From assembly GCA_027068415.1 (NCBI GenBank), contig JAMOTD010000006.1:62001-126000 (forward strand): DNA of 64,000 nt, in the 5' to 3' direction. Both the position numbers and the translations under genes were made by a program. The first letter of the stretch is position 1; each line of letters opens with the position of its first letter. The notes beneath the pieces are model-generated. The model ran no database searches. It saw nothing but the letters and a program-made list of their open reading frames with translations, and was not told where the DNA came from. Shown piece by piece: positions 1 to 9,762 of this stretch. The DNA is from Desulfurobacteriaceae bacterium. Lineage in GTDB: Bacteria > Aquificota > Aquificia > Desulfurobacteriales > Desulfurobacteriaceae.

Positions 1-456
1 CTTCTCGGCTATGTTAATCATAACCGGAGCCATAAATAGAACGGTGGTAACGTTATCAAGGAAGGCCGAAAAGACTGCCGTTAATAGCGAAAATATCCAG
101 AGAACTCTCGCAGGCGAGCCTTTCGTAAGCTTAACCGCCTTTGCGGCAACAAGGTGGAAGAAGCCGCTCTTACCCATAACGGTAACTATGTTCATCATTC
201 CGAAGAGGAGGAGAATCGTATTCTGGTCTATTGCCTCCCAAGCCTTTTCCGGTGTTATTACTCCTACAACGAGAACGAGAGAGGCTCCGATTAAGGCTGC
301 AATCGTCCTGTGGAAGAACTTCTCAAGGAGTATCATTGCGTAGGTAAAGATGAAGAGTAAAACGCTCAACTCGGCAAGCTCGGCCTTTGAAAGGTGTAGG
401 TGGAAAGCCGCTATGAGGCCCCCTACCGTTTCGTGTCCGCCTGCTCCGTGTGCCAT
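1..456 (-). CDS. ArsB/NhaD (SLC13-like) ion transporter, partial, runs off the left edge
   Basis: Minus-strand reading from ATG at 456: MAHGAGGHETVGGLIAAFHLHLSKAELAELSVLLFIFTYAMILLEKFFHRTIAALIGASLVLVVGVITPEKAWEAIDQNTILLLFGMMNIVTVMGKSGFF..., typical of the NhaD/ArsB permease family. Not in the supplied ORF list because it is open at the edge. Confidence 0.8.
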   Translation of the reverse strand, partial: MAHGAGGHETVGGLIAAFHLHLSKAELAELSVLLFIFTYAMILLEKFFHRTIAALIGASLVLVVGVITPEKAWEAIDQNTILLLFGMMNIVTVMGKSGFFHLVAAKAVKLTKGSPARVLWIFSLLTAVFSAFLDNVTTVLFMAPVMINIAEK

Positions 457-2018
457 CTCTCCTCCCAGCTCTTTATTAGGTCGTCGGCAGCCTTAAGGCC
501 GCCGCCGCTTACCTCTCCCGAAATCATAATTGAGAGCTCCCTTCTAAGCTCCTCTCCCTCAAGAAGCTTAACTTTAACCTCTCCTCCCTCAGCCTTTTCA
601 AGCTTAAAAACCCTGTCTGCAGCGGCAACCACCTGAGGCCAGTGGCTAACCGCTATAACCTGAGTTTTCTTTCCTATCTCTTTTAGTTTTTCGGCAACCT
701 TCCTCAGGATTTTACCCGACATCCCGCTGTCTATCTCGTCAAAGACCATTACGGTATTCTCGGGAGAGAGGATTTTGAGAACTGAGAGGAGAAACCTTGA
801 GAGCTCCCCGCCCGAGATTGCCTCTGAAAGGGGAGAAAGGGGAAGCCTCGGGTTTCCAGAAAAGAAGAACCTAACCCTCTCAAGGCCAATAGGCGAAGGC
901 TCTTCAAGGGGAATAAACTCAACTTCAAACCGGGCTTCGGAAAGGCCGAGCTCCTCAAACTCTTTCCTTAAGAGCTCCTTTAACCTTTCGGCCCCCTCTC
1001 TCCTCCTTGCCGAGAGCTCCCTCCCGAGCTTTAAGAGCTCCTCCCTCAGCCCTTTAACCCTCTCCTCTTCCTCCTTAAGCCCCTCGTCTCCCCTCTCAAG
1101 GAGCTCCAGCCTCTCTTTGGCCTTTTTAAGGAACTCCCTAACGTCTAATAAGGTAGGGCCGTACTTCCTCTTAATCCTCTCTATCCGGATGAGCCTCTCC
1201 TCTATTTCGGAAAGGCTCATCCGGGTCTCGGGGGGCTCAACCCTGCCCTCTATCTCCGAGACTACTCCCTCAAGGCCGTAGTAGATTTCCTCAAGCCTTT
1301 CCCTTATCTCGGGGAATAGGGAAAGCCCCTCAAACTCCCTGATAACCTCGGAAATGAGGGAGAGAGCCGAGGGCTCACCTTCGTAGAGGAGGTAGAGACT
1401 CTTTTCCCTCAACTGCCTCAGCTCCTCGGCCTTTGAGACGAGCTCCTTTAACTCTAAGAGCTCCTCTTCCTCCCCCTCCTTTATGTCGGCCTCTTCAATC
1501 TCAGAAATCTGGAACTTTAAAACGTCAATCTCCCTCTCCCTGTCCGAGAGCTCCTGTCTTAACTTCTCAAACCTTTCAAGGGCTTCCTTATACTTCAGGT
1601 AGAGCTCCCTGTAGCTCTTAAGGAGCTCAGCGTTTGACGAGACCTCATCAACCAGTGCAAGCTGATAGGATGGCTTTAGGAGCTCCGTCGCCAGCCTCTG
1701 GGACTGAAAGAGGATAAGGGGAGAGACAATCTCCTCAACCTTTTTTTGCGGAACTCTCATTCCGTTGAGGAAGAACCTTGAGCGGGAAGACTTTAACTCT
1801 CTCCTAACCGAGAGCTCTTCTTCCCCCAGCTTAAAGAGAGCTTCAACGAAGGTACCCTCAGAAGCTATAGGGCTCCTTTCTCCCTTAAGGAAGTTAATTG
1901 AGGAAAGCAGAAGGGATTTTCCCGTTCCGGTTTCTCCGATTATTACGTTAAGGCCGGGAGAAAAGAGGAGCTCTCCCGTTATTGCACCGAACTTAAAGAG
2001 CCTCAGCTCCTCAATCAT
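423..2018 (-). CDS. recN: DNA repair protein RecN
   Basis: N-terminal GETGTGKS Walker A, long coiled coil, C-terminal SGGELSRFLLSV and VFDEIDSGMSGK motifs. Confidence 0.95.
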   Translation of the reverse strand: MIEELRLFKFGAITGELLFSPGLNVIIGETGTGKSLLLSSINFLKGERSPIASEGTFVEALFKLGEEELSVRRELKSSRSRFFLNGMRVPQKKVEEIVSPLILFQSQRLATELLKPSYQLALVDEVSSNAELLKSYRELYLKYKEALERFEKLRQELSDREREIDVLKFQISEIEEADIKEGEEEELLELKELVSKAEELRQLREKSLYLLYEGEPSALSLISEVIREFEGLSLFPEIRERLEEIYYGLEGVVSEIEGRVEPPETRMSLSEIEERLIRIERIKRKYGPTLLDVREFLKKAKERLELLERGDEGLKEEEERVKGLREELLKLGRELSARRREGAERLKELLRKEFEELGLSEARFEVEFIPLEEPSPIGLERVRFFFSGNPRLPLSPLSEAISGGELSRFLLSVLKILSPENTVMVFDEIDSGMSGKILRKVAEKLKEIGKKTQVIAVSHWPQVVAAADRVFKLEKAEGGEVKVKLLEGEELRRELSIMISGEVSGGGLKAADDLIKSWEERWHTEQADTKR

Positions 2019-2021
2019 AAC

Positions 2022-2609
2022 CTAACTCTCTAAAAGGCGTGCCAGCTCCTTTAAGAGCCTGTCCCTCCCCTCCCTCGTCTTTGAGGAAAAAGGAATTACC
2101 TTAACCGAGTCGTCTCCCAGCCCCTTTCTTATCCTCTCCTCTAAGCTCCTCCTCTCCTTCTGCTTGAGCTTATCAACCTTCGTTGCTACAACGATGTAGG
2201 GAATTCCGTAGAAGTCAAGCCACTCTTTCATCTGAAGGTCTTTCTCGGTAGGGCCGACCTTAGAGTCAACGAGGAGAAAGACCCCCTTTAACCTATCCCT
2301 GTTCTTCAGGTAGTTCTCTATGAGCTCCCTCCACCTCTTCTGCTCGGATAGGGGAACCTTTGCAAAGCCGTAGCCGGGAAGGTCAACGAGGAAAAACTTG
2401 CCGTCTATAAGGTAGAAGTTGATTGAGCGGGTCTTTCCCGGCTGGGAGCTAACTTTGGCCAGCTTAAAGTTGTTTGCTAAAGTATTTAAGAGAGAGGACT
2501 TCCCCACGTTTGAGCGGCCCACAAAGGCCACCTCATTGTAGGGGGTCTGGGGAATATCTTCCGGCTGATAAACAGTTTTGTAGAGCTTCACATTCTTTAT
2601 CTTCATCAC
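2022..2609 (-). CDS. engB: Ribosome biogenesis GTPase YihA/EngB
   Basis: GRSNVGKSSLLN, DLPGYGFAKV, TKVDK GTPase motifs; about 195 aa. Confidence 0.94.
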   Translation of the reverse strand: MMKIKNVKLYKTVYQPEDIPQTPYNEVAFVGRSNVGKSSLLNTLANNFKLAKVSSQPGKTRSINFYLIDGKFFLVDLPGYGFAKVPLSEQKRWRELIENYLKNRDRLKGVFLLVDSKVGPTEKDLQMKEWLDFYGIPYIVVATKVDKLKQKERRSLEERIRKGLGDDSVKVIPFSSKTREGRDRLLKELARLLES

Positions 2610-3172
2610 TCTTTTATAAGCTCTGAGACTGCCCTGTCAAAGAGCTCCTTGTAAGAGGGAGCAAAGCCGACCTCATAGTACCTTACCCTGCCCTCTTTAT
2701 CAATTATGTAGGTCTGGGGAATTGAGTCAAGGCCAGTTATCCTGCCGGCGTACTCCTCCCATGCCTTCTCACTTGCCGGGCCTACAGGGTAGGTAATTCC
2801 CATCTCCTCAATGAAGGGCTTAAGCTCCTCGGGGTTCCTGCCGATGTAGTCAACGGAGAGGCCGATAACAACAACTTTCCCACCGTAGTTGTCGTAGAGC
2901 TCCTGTAAAACCGGCATCTCGGCCCTGCAGGGAGGGCAGTAAGTCCCGAAGAACTGGACTACGACGACCTTACCCCTGTAGTCGGAGAGTTTGTGGGTTT
3001 TGCCGTTAACGTCCGTGAAAGTAAAGTCGTAAGCCAGGCTCTTCCGTGTCTCTGAAGTTGCCGACTTTGTGGCCTCGTGGGAGCTCTCCTTCTGACAGCT
3101 TCCGACGGAAATCAGAGAAACGAGAAGTGCGGCGGTTAGAAGCCTCTTCATTCTCTTACTCCTTCTCTTCAA
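2606..3172 (-). CDS. TlpA/ResA-like thioredoxin-fold lipoprotein
   Basis: Lipobox-like LISVGSC; FGTYCPPCRAEMP active site. The real start may be the internal ATG at 3151. Confidence 0.88.
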   Translation of the reverse strand: MKRRSKRMKRLLTAALLVSLISVGSCQKESSHEATKSATSETRKSLAYDFTFTDVNGKTHKLSDYRGKVVVVQFFGTYCPPCRAEMPVLQELYDNYGGKVVVIGLSVDYIGRNPEELKPFIEEMGITYPVGPASEKAWEEYAGRITGLDSIPQTYIIDKEGRVRYYEVGFAPSYKELFDRAVSELIKE

Positions 3173-4079
3173 GGTATTTTGCGGCGCTCATTGCCGCCAC
3201 GGCCCCGTCTGAGGCGGCAGTAACTACCTGTCTTAGGGGTTTACTCCTGACGTCTCCTGCGGCAAAGAGGCCGGGAGTTTTGGTCTTCATCTCCTCATCT
3301 GTAATGATGAATCCGGAAGGGTCGGTATCAACAAGGTGAATTACCGGAACAACGTTGGGCTCGTTTCCTATGAAGATGAAGACGCCGTCAACGGGGAGCT
3401 CCATCCTTTCCCCTGTTTGAGTATCCTCAAGGGTTAAGCTCTCAACGAAGTCCTTGCCGTTTATAGAGACGACCACCTTATTGAGAACCGGCTCAATCTT
3501 ATCGTTCCTCTTAACCCTCTCCTGAATAATCTTTACGGCCCGGAACTTATCCCGCCTGTGAATCAGGTAAACCTTCTTCGCAAACTTGGTTAGGTAGAGG
3601 GCCTCCTCAAGTGCCGAGTCTCCTCCGCCCACAACTGCAACGACCCTATCCTTAAAAAAAGCACCATCACAGACGGCACAGTAGGAGACTCCCCTTCCGA
3701 CAAACTCGGCCTCTCCGGGAACTCCTAACTTTCTGGGGTTTGAGCCGGCAGCCCAGATTAGAGTTCTTCCCCTAAACTCGCCGTAGTCGGTCTTTACAAC
3801 GAAAACATCCCCGTCAAGAGAGACCTCGCTTACCGTATGGCCGTTCTCAATCTTTGCCCCGAACTTCTCCGCGTGCTGGCGGAACTTTTCAGAGAGCTCA
3901 AATCCGGTTATTCCCTCGTAAAAGCCCGGGTAGTTCTCAATCTCCTCCGTTATGAGGAGCTGACCGCCGGGCATTCTGTCAAGAATCAAAGTCTGGAGCT
4001 CTGAGCGGCCGGCGTAGATGCCGGCAGCAAGGCCTGCAGGCCCCGCCCCGACTATTATCACGTCCCACACTTTCATCAA
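3156..4079 (-). CDS. trxB: Thioredoxin-disulfide reductase
   Basis: GAGPAGLAAGIYAGR FAD motif, CAVC redox centre, GGGDSALEEALYL NADPH motif. Confidence 0.95.
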   Translation of the reverse strand: MMKVWDVIIVGAGPAGLAAGIYAGRSELQTLILDRMPGGQLLITEEIENYPGFYEGITGFELSEKFRQHAEKFGAKIENGHTVSEVSLDGDVFVVKTDYGEFRGRTLIWAAGSNPRKLGVPGEAEFVGRGVSYCAVCDGAFFKDRVVAVVGGGDSALEEALYLTKFAKKVYLIHRRDKFRAVKIIQERVKRNDKIEPVLNKVVVSINGKDFVESLTLEDTQTGERMELPVDGVFIFIGNEPNVVPVIHLVDTDPSGFIITDEEMKTKTPGLFAAGDVRSKPLRQVVTAASDGAVAAMSAAKYLEEKE

Positions 4080-4406
4080 TTACTCTCCTAAGACCCTCTC
4101 TATCATGTTCTCAAACACAGCCTTGGGCTGAAGGCCCACCTTTACGTCTGCAACGTCTCCGTTCACAAAGAGCATTACGGTAGGAATTCCCCTTATTCCG
4201 TACTGCATTGCAACCATGGGGAGCTCGTCGGTATTTACCTTAACCACTTTAATCTTTCCTGCGTACTCCTGTGCAAGCTCGTCAATTGTGGGAGCGAGCA
4301 TTCTGCAGGGTCCGCACCAGGGTGCCCAGAAGTCAACCAGAACCGGAATGTCAGACTGGAGAACCTCCCTTTCAAACTCCTCAACCGTTCTAATTTCCTG
4401 AGCCAT
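4080..4406 (-). CDS. trxA: Thioredoxin
   Basis: [13 protein letters not shown] active site; 108 aa. Confidence 0.96.
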   Translation of the reverse strand: MAQEIRTVEEFEREVLQSDIPVLVDFWAPWCGPCRMLAPTIDELAQEYAGKIKVVKVNTDELPMVAMQYGIRGIPTVMLFVNGDVADVKVGLQPKAVFENMIERVLGE

Positions 4407-4678
4407 TACTTTACCTCCTCCTTTAAAAGTTTCATTATTTTAACAACTATCGGCATCTCTATCCTATAGCAGGTCTTAACTCCCTCCTTCCTGAAGGAGA
4501 TAATCCCCGCCTCCTTCAAAATGTTTATATGCTGGGAGACGGTAGGCTGGGGAATTTCCAGCTCCTGCCATATGTCCTTCACACACTTCTCCCCTTCGCT
4601 CAAGTACTCAATAATCCTGACCCTCGTAGGGTGCCCGAGGGCCTTGAAAATTTCTGCCACCCTATCCTCTTTAGGCAC
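4406..4678 (-). CDS. ArsR-family winged-helix transcriptional regulator
   Basis: [13 protein letters not shown]...[28 protein letters not shown], typical ArsR wHTH. Confidence 0.92.
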   Translation of the reverse strand: MPKEDRVAEIFKALGHPTRVRIIEYLSEGEKCVKDIWQELEIPQPTVSQHINILKEAGIISFRKEGVKTCYRIEMPIVVKIMKLLKEEVK

Positions 4679-4717
4679 TCCCGCCCTCCGAAGAAATTTA
4701 AGGGAATTCTATCATAG

Positions 4718-5524
4718 TTAATATATGATTATTCCGGCGTAGCCAACTACCTGACGGTAGTCCCCGGTTACGTCGCCGGAGGTCCTGTACATTACGAGCT
4801 CGGCTCCGGTTGCACCGAGAATTTTAACCGCAACGAGGGCAACTGTGGCCGGAATAACACCGCACATAGTTATATTGTAGGTGTGGACGCGGCGGTAGAG
4901 CTCCTCCGGATCAAGGTTTAAAATCGCATCAATTGCAAGGGAATCCAGTTTTTGAGCCTCTTCCTGACTCACGTAGTGAGAAAAGTCTGTACTCACAACT
5001 ATGAGGGAGTCCTCCCTACCGGAAAGAACTTCGGCAAGGGTCTCACCTGCCCTTACGCACTCAGAGTAGGGAACGTGTTGGAAGACAACAGGGACTATTG
5101 AGAGGTCGTCCCTGTAGCCGGAGCAGTGCTGAAGGAAGGGAACCTGAACTTCCAGAGAGTGCTCGTAGATGTGGGCGGCCGTATCGGGCTCGTAAGGTCC
5201 CTTCTCAATAAGTTCGGATGCAACCTCTTCGTTTATAGGAACCTCTCCTAAGGGAGTAAGCCAGACCCCTTCGGGGTAAACGGAAACGGGCCTTCCGAGA
5301 CCAGTATGGTTGGGCCCCATAACAACGTTTGTTGAGGGGATAACAGCCCTGCTGTAGGTTTCGCCGGCAACCTTACCGGAGTAGATGTAGCCGGCGTGGG
5401 GAACCATAATCGCCTTTGCCTTAACCTTCGGAAGGTCGCGCCTGCAGAAGCTCTCAAGGTAAGCCTTAAGCTCTGCCGGGCTTCCCGGGTAGAACTGACC
5501 AGCAACAGCCGGATACCTTACCAT
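4718..5524 (-). CDS. MEMO1 family protein (AmmeMemoRadiSam system protein B-like)
   Basis: [30 protein letters not shown] motifs. Confidence 0.9.
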   Translation of the reverse strand: MVRYPAVAGQFYPGSPAELKAYLESFCRRDLPKVKAKAIMVPHAGYIYSGKVAGETYSRAVIPSTNVVMGPNHTGLGRPVSVYPEGVWLTPLGEVPINEEVASELIEKGPYEPDTAAHIYEHSLEVQVPFLQHCSGYRDDLSIVPVVFQHVPYSECVRAGETLAEVLSGREDSLIVVSTDFSHYVSQEEAQKLDSLAIDAILNLDPEELYRRVHTYNITMCGVIPATVALVAVKILGATGAELVMYRTSGDVTGDYRQVVGYAGIIIY

Positions 5525-5604
5525 CTCTCCCTCCGAAACTGAATTTGTTGTGTTTACACCTTAAACATATATTAAGTGGTGAATTTTTCCACGAGGGGAG
5601 ATTG

Positions 5605-5985
5605 ATGAAGAGGATTATGTTTAAGTCAAAAATCCACAGGGCTACGGTTACCGGTGCCGACCTCAACTACGAGGGAAGCATCACGATTGACAGCGAGCTC
5701 CTAAAACTTGCAGACATTCTCCCCTACGAGAAGGTTGACGTCTACAACATCACAAACGGAGAGAGGTTCTCAACTTACGTTATACCGGGCGAGCCTGGAA
5801 GCGGTGAAATCTGCCTAAACGGAGCCGCCGCAAGGAAAGTCCAGAAAGGGGACTTGGTGATAATCGTCAGCTACTGTGAGCTTTCGGACGAGGAGATTAA
5901 GGACTACTCCCCTATTGTTGTTCTGGTTGACCAGGAGAATAGGCCAGTTAAGGTGAGCCGCTCTTCGGGAGGACTTTTAGTATAG
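5605..5985 (+). CDS. panD: Aspartate 1-decarboxylase
   Basis: [29 protein letters not shown], with YEGS cleavage motif; NGAAAR. Start set to ATG 5605 inside the longer ORF. Confidence 0.95.
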   Translation: MKRIMFKSKIHRATVTGADLNYEGSITIDSELLKLADILPYEKVDVYNITNGERFSTYVIPGEPGSGEICLNGAAARKVQKGDLVIIVSYCELSDEEIKDYSPIVVLVDQENRPVKVSRSSGGLLV

Positions 5986-5990
5986 ATATA

Positions 5991-6017
5991 GAGAGGAGGG
6001 GAGCTCCCCTACCTCTC
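5991..6017. terminator. GC-rich palindrome between convergent genes (possible bidirectional terminator)
   Basis: GAGAGGAGGGGAGCTCCCCTACCTCTC between panD (+) and the inositol-phosphate synthase gene (-). Confidence 0.5.
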
Positions 6018-7106
6018 AATCTCTCCCCTTATAAATTTTTCAACCAGCTCTTTTGCCTTCCAGTCGGGGTACTGAACCGGCGGGTGTTTCATAGTGTAGG
6101 CTGAAATTGAGTTGAGGGGCCCGGAAACTCCCCTGTCCATTGCAAGTTTTGCGCACCTTATTGCGTCTATTGCGCTTCCGGCACTGTTTGGAGAGTCCTC
6201 AACCGAGAGCTTAAGCTCAATGTACATAGGGACGTCACCAAAGAGCCTTCCCTCAAGCCTTATGTAGGCAATCTTGTTATCCTTGAGCCAGGGAACGTAG
6301 TCGCTGGGGCCGATGTGGATGTTATCCTTCTCAATGGGGTAGGGAATGAGGGAGCGGACGGCCTCGGTCTTTGAGACTTTCTTGGTCTTTAACCTCTTTC
6401 TCTCAAGCATGTTTAAGAAGTCAGTATTCCCGCCGAAGTTGAGCTGGTAAGTCCTGTCAATGGGAACGCCCCTGTCGGCCATCAAGGTTGCAAGGACCCT
6501 GTGGGTAATTGTTGCCCCAACCTGAGACTTTATGTCGTCTCCGACGATGGGAAGACCGGCCTCCTTAAACTTCTGTGCCCATTCAGAGTCTGAGGCTATA
6601 AAGACGGGAATACAGTTAACGAAGGCACATCCGGCCTCAAGAGCACACTGGGCGTAAAAGCGAGTGGCCTCTTCGGAGCCGACCGGAAGGTAGTTTACGA
6701 CAACCTCTGCGCCGCTCTCCTTTAAGACCTTAACAACGTCAACGGGCTCCTTGTCGGCAGGGACGAACCTCTGGTCTTCGGGGTAGTCAAGCATGTGCTC
6801 TGCAAAGCCGTCCATTATCGGGCCCATCTGGACTTCAACGCCCATCTCGGGAACTTCGGGACAGAAGACAGTAGTACAGTTTGGCTTCTCAAAGATTGCT
6901 TTGCTGACGTCCTTGCCGACCTTTCTGGCGTCTATGTCAAAGGCGGCAACCACTTCAATATCCCAGGGCTTATAACCTCCGATGTCGTAGTGCATTAGGC
7001 CGGAAATTTCCTCAGGGTTCTTACCCTGATAGTAGTAAATCCCCTGGACGAGAGAGCTGGCGCAGTTACCGACCCCGACTATAGCCAGTTTAACTTTCTT
7101 TGACAT
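6009..7106 (-). CDS. Inositol-3-phosphate synthase (myo-inositol-1-phosphate synthase)
   Basis: GVGNCASSLVQGIYYY N-terminus, VNYLPVGSEEATRFYA, GDDIKSQVGATITHRVLA, NFGGNTDFLNM. Confidence 0.93.
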   Translation of the reverse strand: MSKKVKLAIVGVGNCASSLVQGIYYYQGKNPEEISGLMHYDIGGYKPWDIEVVAAFDIDARKVGKDVSKAIFEKPNCTTVFCPEVPEMGVEVQMGPIMDGFAEHMLDYPEDQRFVPADKEPVDVVKVLKESGAEVVVNYLPVGSEEATRFYAQCALEAGCAFVNCIPVFIASDSEWAQKFKEAGLPIVGDDIKSQVGATITHRVLATLMADRGVPIDRTYQLNFGGNTDFLNMLERKRLKTKKVSKTEAVRSLIPYPIEKDNIHIGPSDYVPWLKDNKIAYIRLEGRLFGDVPMYIELKLSVEDSPNSAGSAIDAIRCAKLAMDRGVSGPLNSISAYTMKHPPVQYPDWKAKELVEKFIRGEIER

Positions 7107-7491
7107 CTACTTCTCCTCCCGCTCTGAACTTATCTGCGTAAAGCTTAAACTCCTTAATTTTATTCGATATGTTATCAAGGAGTTTCTCCATTTCGGCAAC
7201 AATTTGGGGGAAACTCTCAGCCAGAGAGTTAACAACCTCCTGAATCACCTTCTCCTTCTCCTCGTCGCTCATGTAGGCCTTCCTCTTTAAGGCGTCCTCA
7301 ATCAGAGCCATCTCAAGGAGGCCGAGAGTCAGAAGGAGCGGATTTAGGTTTTCGGCCTTGAAGCGCTGTTTAAGGAGCTCCACAACCTGCTGGTAGTTGC
7401 TGTCGGGCCTGCAGCGGCCGATTTCAAGGTTGAGCCACAGGTCTAAAGCCCTACAGGCAAGGCCTTTAACCGCCCTCTCGTCTATCTCCAT
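7090..7491 (-). CDS. Conserved hypothetical protein
   Basis: 133 aa intact ORF, overlaps the downstream gene; DUF1844-like appearance is only a guess. Confidence 0.7.
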   Translation of the reverse strand: MEIDERAVKGLACRALDLWLNLEIGRCRPDSNYQQVVELLKQRFKAENLNPLLLTLGLLEMALIEDALKRKAYMSDEEKEKVIQEVVNSLAESFPQIVAEMEKLLDNISNKIKEFKLYADKFRAGGEVDVKES

Positions 7492-7493
7492 GC

Positions 7494-8195
7494 CTACCTC
7501 TCAAGCTCCATAAGTTTAACCTTTGCTATCCCGGACTCAGGAGTTCCGGGGTACTTCTGAATTACCTGGTTTAAGATTTCCTTGGCCTTATCAACCTCTC
7601 CCATTCCCTTATAGCAGAGGGCAAGCTTAAGCATTGCTGCGGGAACTTTATTACCCTCAGGGTACTTATCTATAACCTGCTGGAAGTAGTTTGCAGCGGT
7701 CTCGTAGTCGTTATGGGAGTAGTAGATTTCACCAATCCAGTACAGAGCATTGTCCGCAAGGTCGCTGTCGGGGTACTGGTTAACGAGCTGCTCAAAGAGC
7801 TCCTTGGCCTTATCAAGCTCACCGGCCTCCATAGCGTTGAAGGCTTCTCTGTAGAGGTCCTTGGGGCCGTACTGAACAACGGTTTGAGGTTTTTGACTCC
7901 CTTGAGTCTCCCAAGGGCCGGGCTGAGCAGAGACGGTAATCTGGGAGAGGGTCTTCTTAATCTCCTCAAGCTCCTTTTTTACCTGGTAAATCTGCTCCTC
8001 GTTTGCCGCGGTCTTATCCTCAAGTTTTGCAACTCTCTCCTCTAAAGAGGAGACCCTCCTGTCGGTTGCGTCGGCCCTCGCGCTGAGCTCCTGAACCTTT
8101 GCCTGAATTTGGTTTACGCTGGTTGTCGCCTGCTGATTTTGAACGCAGCTGAAAGTAAGTAAACCTAAAGGAATTAAAAAAATCAGCTTCTTCAT
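7494..8195 (-). CDS. Tol-Pal system YbgF/CpoB-like protein
   Basis: Lipoprotein signal, N-terminal coiled coil, C-terminal TPR repeats (YREAFNAMEAGELDKAKELFEQLVNQYPDSDLADNALYWIGEIYY). Confidence 0.87.
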   Translation of the reverse strand: MKKLIFLIPLGLLTFSCVQNQQATTSVNQIQAKVQELSARADATDRRVSSLEERVAKLEDKTAANEEQIYQVKKELEEIKKTLSQITVSAQPGPWETQGSQKPQTVVQYGPKDLYREAFNAMEAGELDKAKELFEQLVNQYPDSDLADNALYWIGEIYYSHNDYETAANYFQQVIDKYPEGNKVPAAMLKLALCYKGMGEVDKAKEILNQVIQKYPGTPESGIAKVKLMELER

Positions 8196-9268
8196 TACTC
8201 CTCCCCGAAATTGAGGTTTTTCCGCCGGAGCTCCTCCTCACACTCCTCTACAAGCTCCTCAATGAGCTCCTTAACGGAGTACATTCTGTTAACCCTACCG
8301 ACGTTACTCCCGGAAAAGACGAGCCCCTTCTCCGTATCACCGGCGGCAGAGCGCAGAAGGACTTCAGCTATACAGTATATTGAATCCTCACCCGAACACG
8401 TCTTAAGACAGTTAAAGGGGCACTTGTGGGGAATTTTCCCCTCCTTCTCCAACCTCTCTGTAAAGGGGTTCCTTACGGCGTGGGCGGGCATTCCTACCGG
8501 GCTCTTTATGTAGATAGAGTCCTCGGCTTTTGCGTTTATTATGTAGTCTTTGAAGTTTTGATGAACGTCACACTCGTAGGTGGCGATAAAGCGGGTAGCC
8601 ATCTGAACGCCCTTAGCCCCCATTTCAAAGGCCCTTGCCATGTCTTTGCCGTCAAAAATTCCGCCGGCAGCTATTACGGGAATGTCAACGGCCTCAACAA
8701 TTTTCGGAAGAACGTCCCACAAACTCTCCATCGTTCCCAAGTGGCCTCCCGCCTCACCGCTCTCAACTATTACGGCTGCCGCGCCGAGCCTCTGAGAGAG
8801 CTTTGCCCCCTTAGGAGTTGAAACTATCTCAATTAAAGGCATGTCAAAGGTGTTGCAGATTTTAAAGACGTCCTTACCAAAACCAGCACCCTGAATGATT
8901 AGGTCGGCTCCGGCATCTATTGCCGTCATGAGGAGCTCGTAGAAGTGGGTAAGGGCGTACATTATGTTAACGCCGATTATGCCGCCCGGGGCGAGCTCCT
9001 TTGCCTTCCTGATTTCCTCAGCAAGCTCGTGGGCGTAGTGGTAGGGCTTTAAGCCAACCTCCTCAACGGGAATACCCTTACAGGTTGTCTTCATCGGCTT
9101 TGAGCGGTCTTTCTCGTGAAGGAGAACTGCAGAAATTACTCCGATTCCTCCGGCATTTGCAACGGCGGCTGCAAGCCTGTGGAGGGAGACCCGAGCTCCC
9201 ATTCCTCCCTGAATTATGGGGTACTTGGGAGTTAAGCCCTTTATGTTGAGTTTCGGAAGTCTGCTCAT
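8195..9268 (-). CDS. NPD/nitronate monooxygenase-like FMN oxidoreductase
   Basis: PIIQGGMGARVSLHRLAAAVANAGGIGVIS; VIAAGGIFDGKDMARAFEMGAKGVQMATRF. Confidence 0.88.
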   Translation of the reverse strand: MSRLPKLNIKGLTPKYPIIQGGMGARVSLHRLAAAVANAGGIGVISAVLLHEKDRSKPMKTTCKGIPVEEVGLKPYHYAHELAEEIRKAKELAPGGIIGVNIMYALTHFYELLMTAIDAGADLIIQGAGFGKDVFKICNTFDMPLIEIVSTPKGAKLSQRLGAAAVIVESGEAGGHLGTMESLWDVLPKIVEAVDIPVIAAGGIFDGKDMARAFEMGAKGVQMATRFIATYECDVHQNFKDYIINAKAEDSIYIKSPVGMPAHAVRNPFTERLEKEGKIPHKCPFNCLKTCSGEDSIYCIAEVLLRSAAGDTEKGLVFSGSNVGRVNRMYSVKELIEELVEECEEELRRKNLNFGEE

Positions 9269-9762
9269 CTAAGCTCCTTTATGAGTTTTTCAATATTTTC
9301 CTTATCTTCTGAAGATAGAATTTTAAACCCATTTGACTTTAAAAGGGCGGCTGCAACGCCCATTCCCTCTTTCAAGGAGTCGTCTGCGAATCTATAGATT
9401 TTCTTAACCCCGCAGGAGGGACTCTTCTCCTTTAAAACGCAGGCAACGAGCCTTTTTTCCAGTTTCTTTGCAGCATTCAGAGTTTCATAAGCCCCCCTCA
9501 CGAAGTTTTCGGTCACGTCAAGATGGCTTCCGTCAACGGTCATAACCTTGGCCCTTCCCTCAAGGACGGCAAAGCCGTCTCCCTCGGTTATCTTCGCCGG
9601 AGGGCGGGGAGTGGGCAGACCTCCCAACTGCTCCGGACAGACGGGAATGACAAACCCCCGGCTGAAGGCCTCCTCAAGGATTGGGCAGGAGTTGTTCCCG
9701 CCGCTGTACTTACAGTTAAAGCCGACAAGACAGGCGCTTACAAGGAGAACTCCCCTATCCAT
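9265..9762 (-). CDS. DUF523 family protein
   Basis: LVSACLVGFNCKYSGGN...PVCPEQLGGLPTPRPPAKI...LKEKSPSCGVKKIY. Confidence 0.9.
   Translation of the reverse strand: MDRGVLLVSACLVGFNCKYSGGNNSCPILEEAFSRGFVIPVCPEQLGGLPTPRPPAKITEGDGFAVLEGRAKVMTVDGSHLDVTENFVRGAYETLNAAKKLEKRLVACVLKEKSPSCGVKKIYRFADDSLKEGMGVAAALLKSNGFKILSSEDKENIEKLIKELR

Noticed and set aside
11-343. ORF 11..343 (+)
   Set aside because: Antisense to a clear NhaD/ArsB-type transporter on the minus strand.
775-1281. 168-aa + strand ORF inside recN
   Set aside because: Ser/Leu-rich antisense shadow of the recN coiled coil; no independent coding features.
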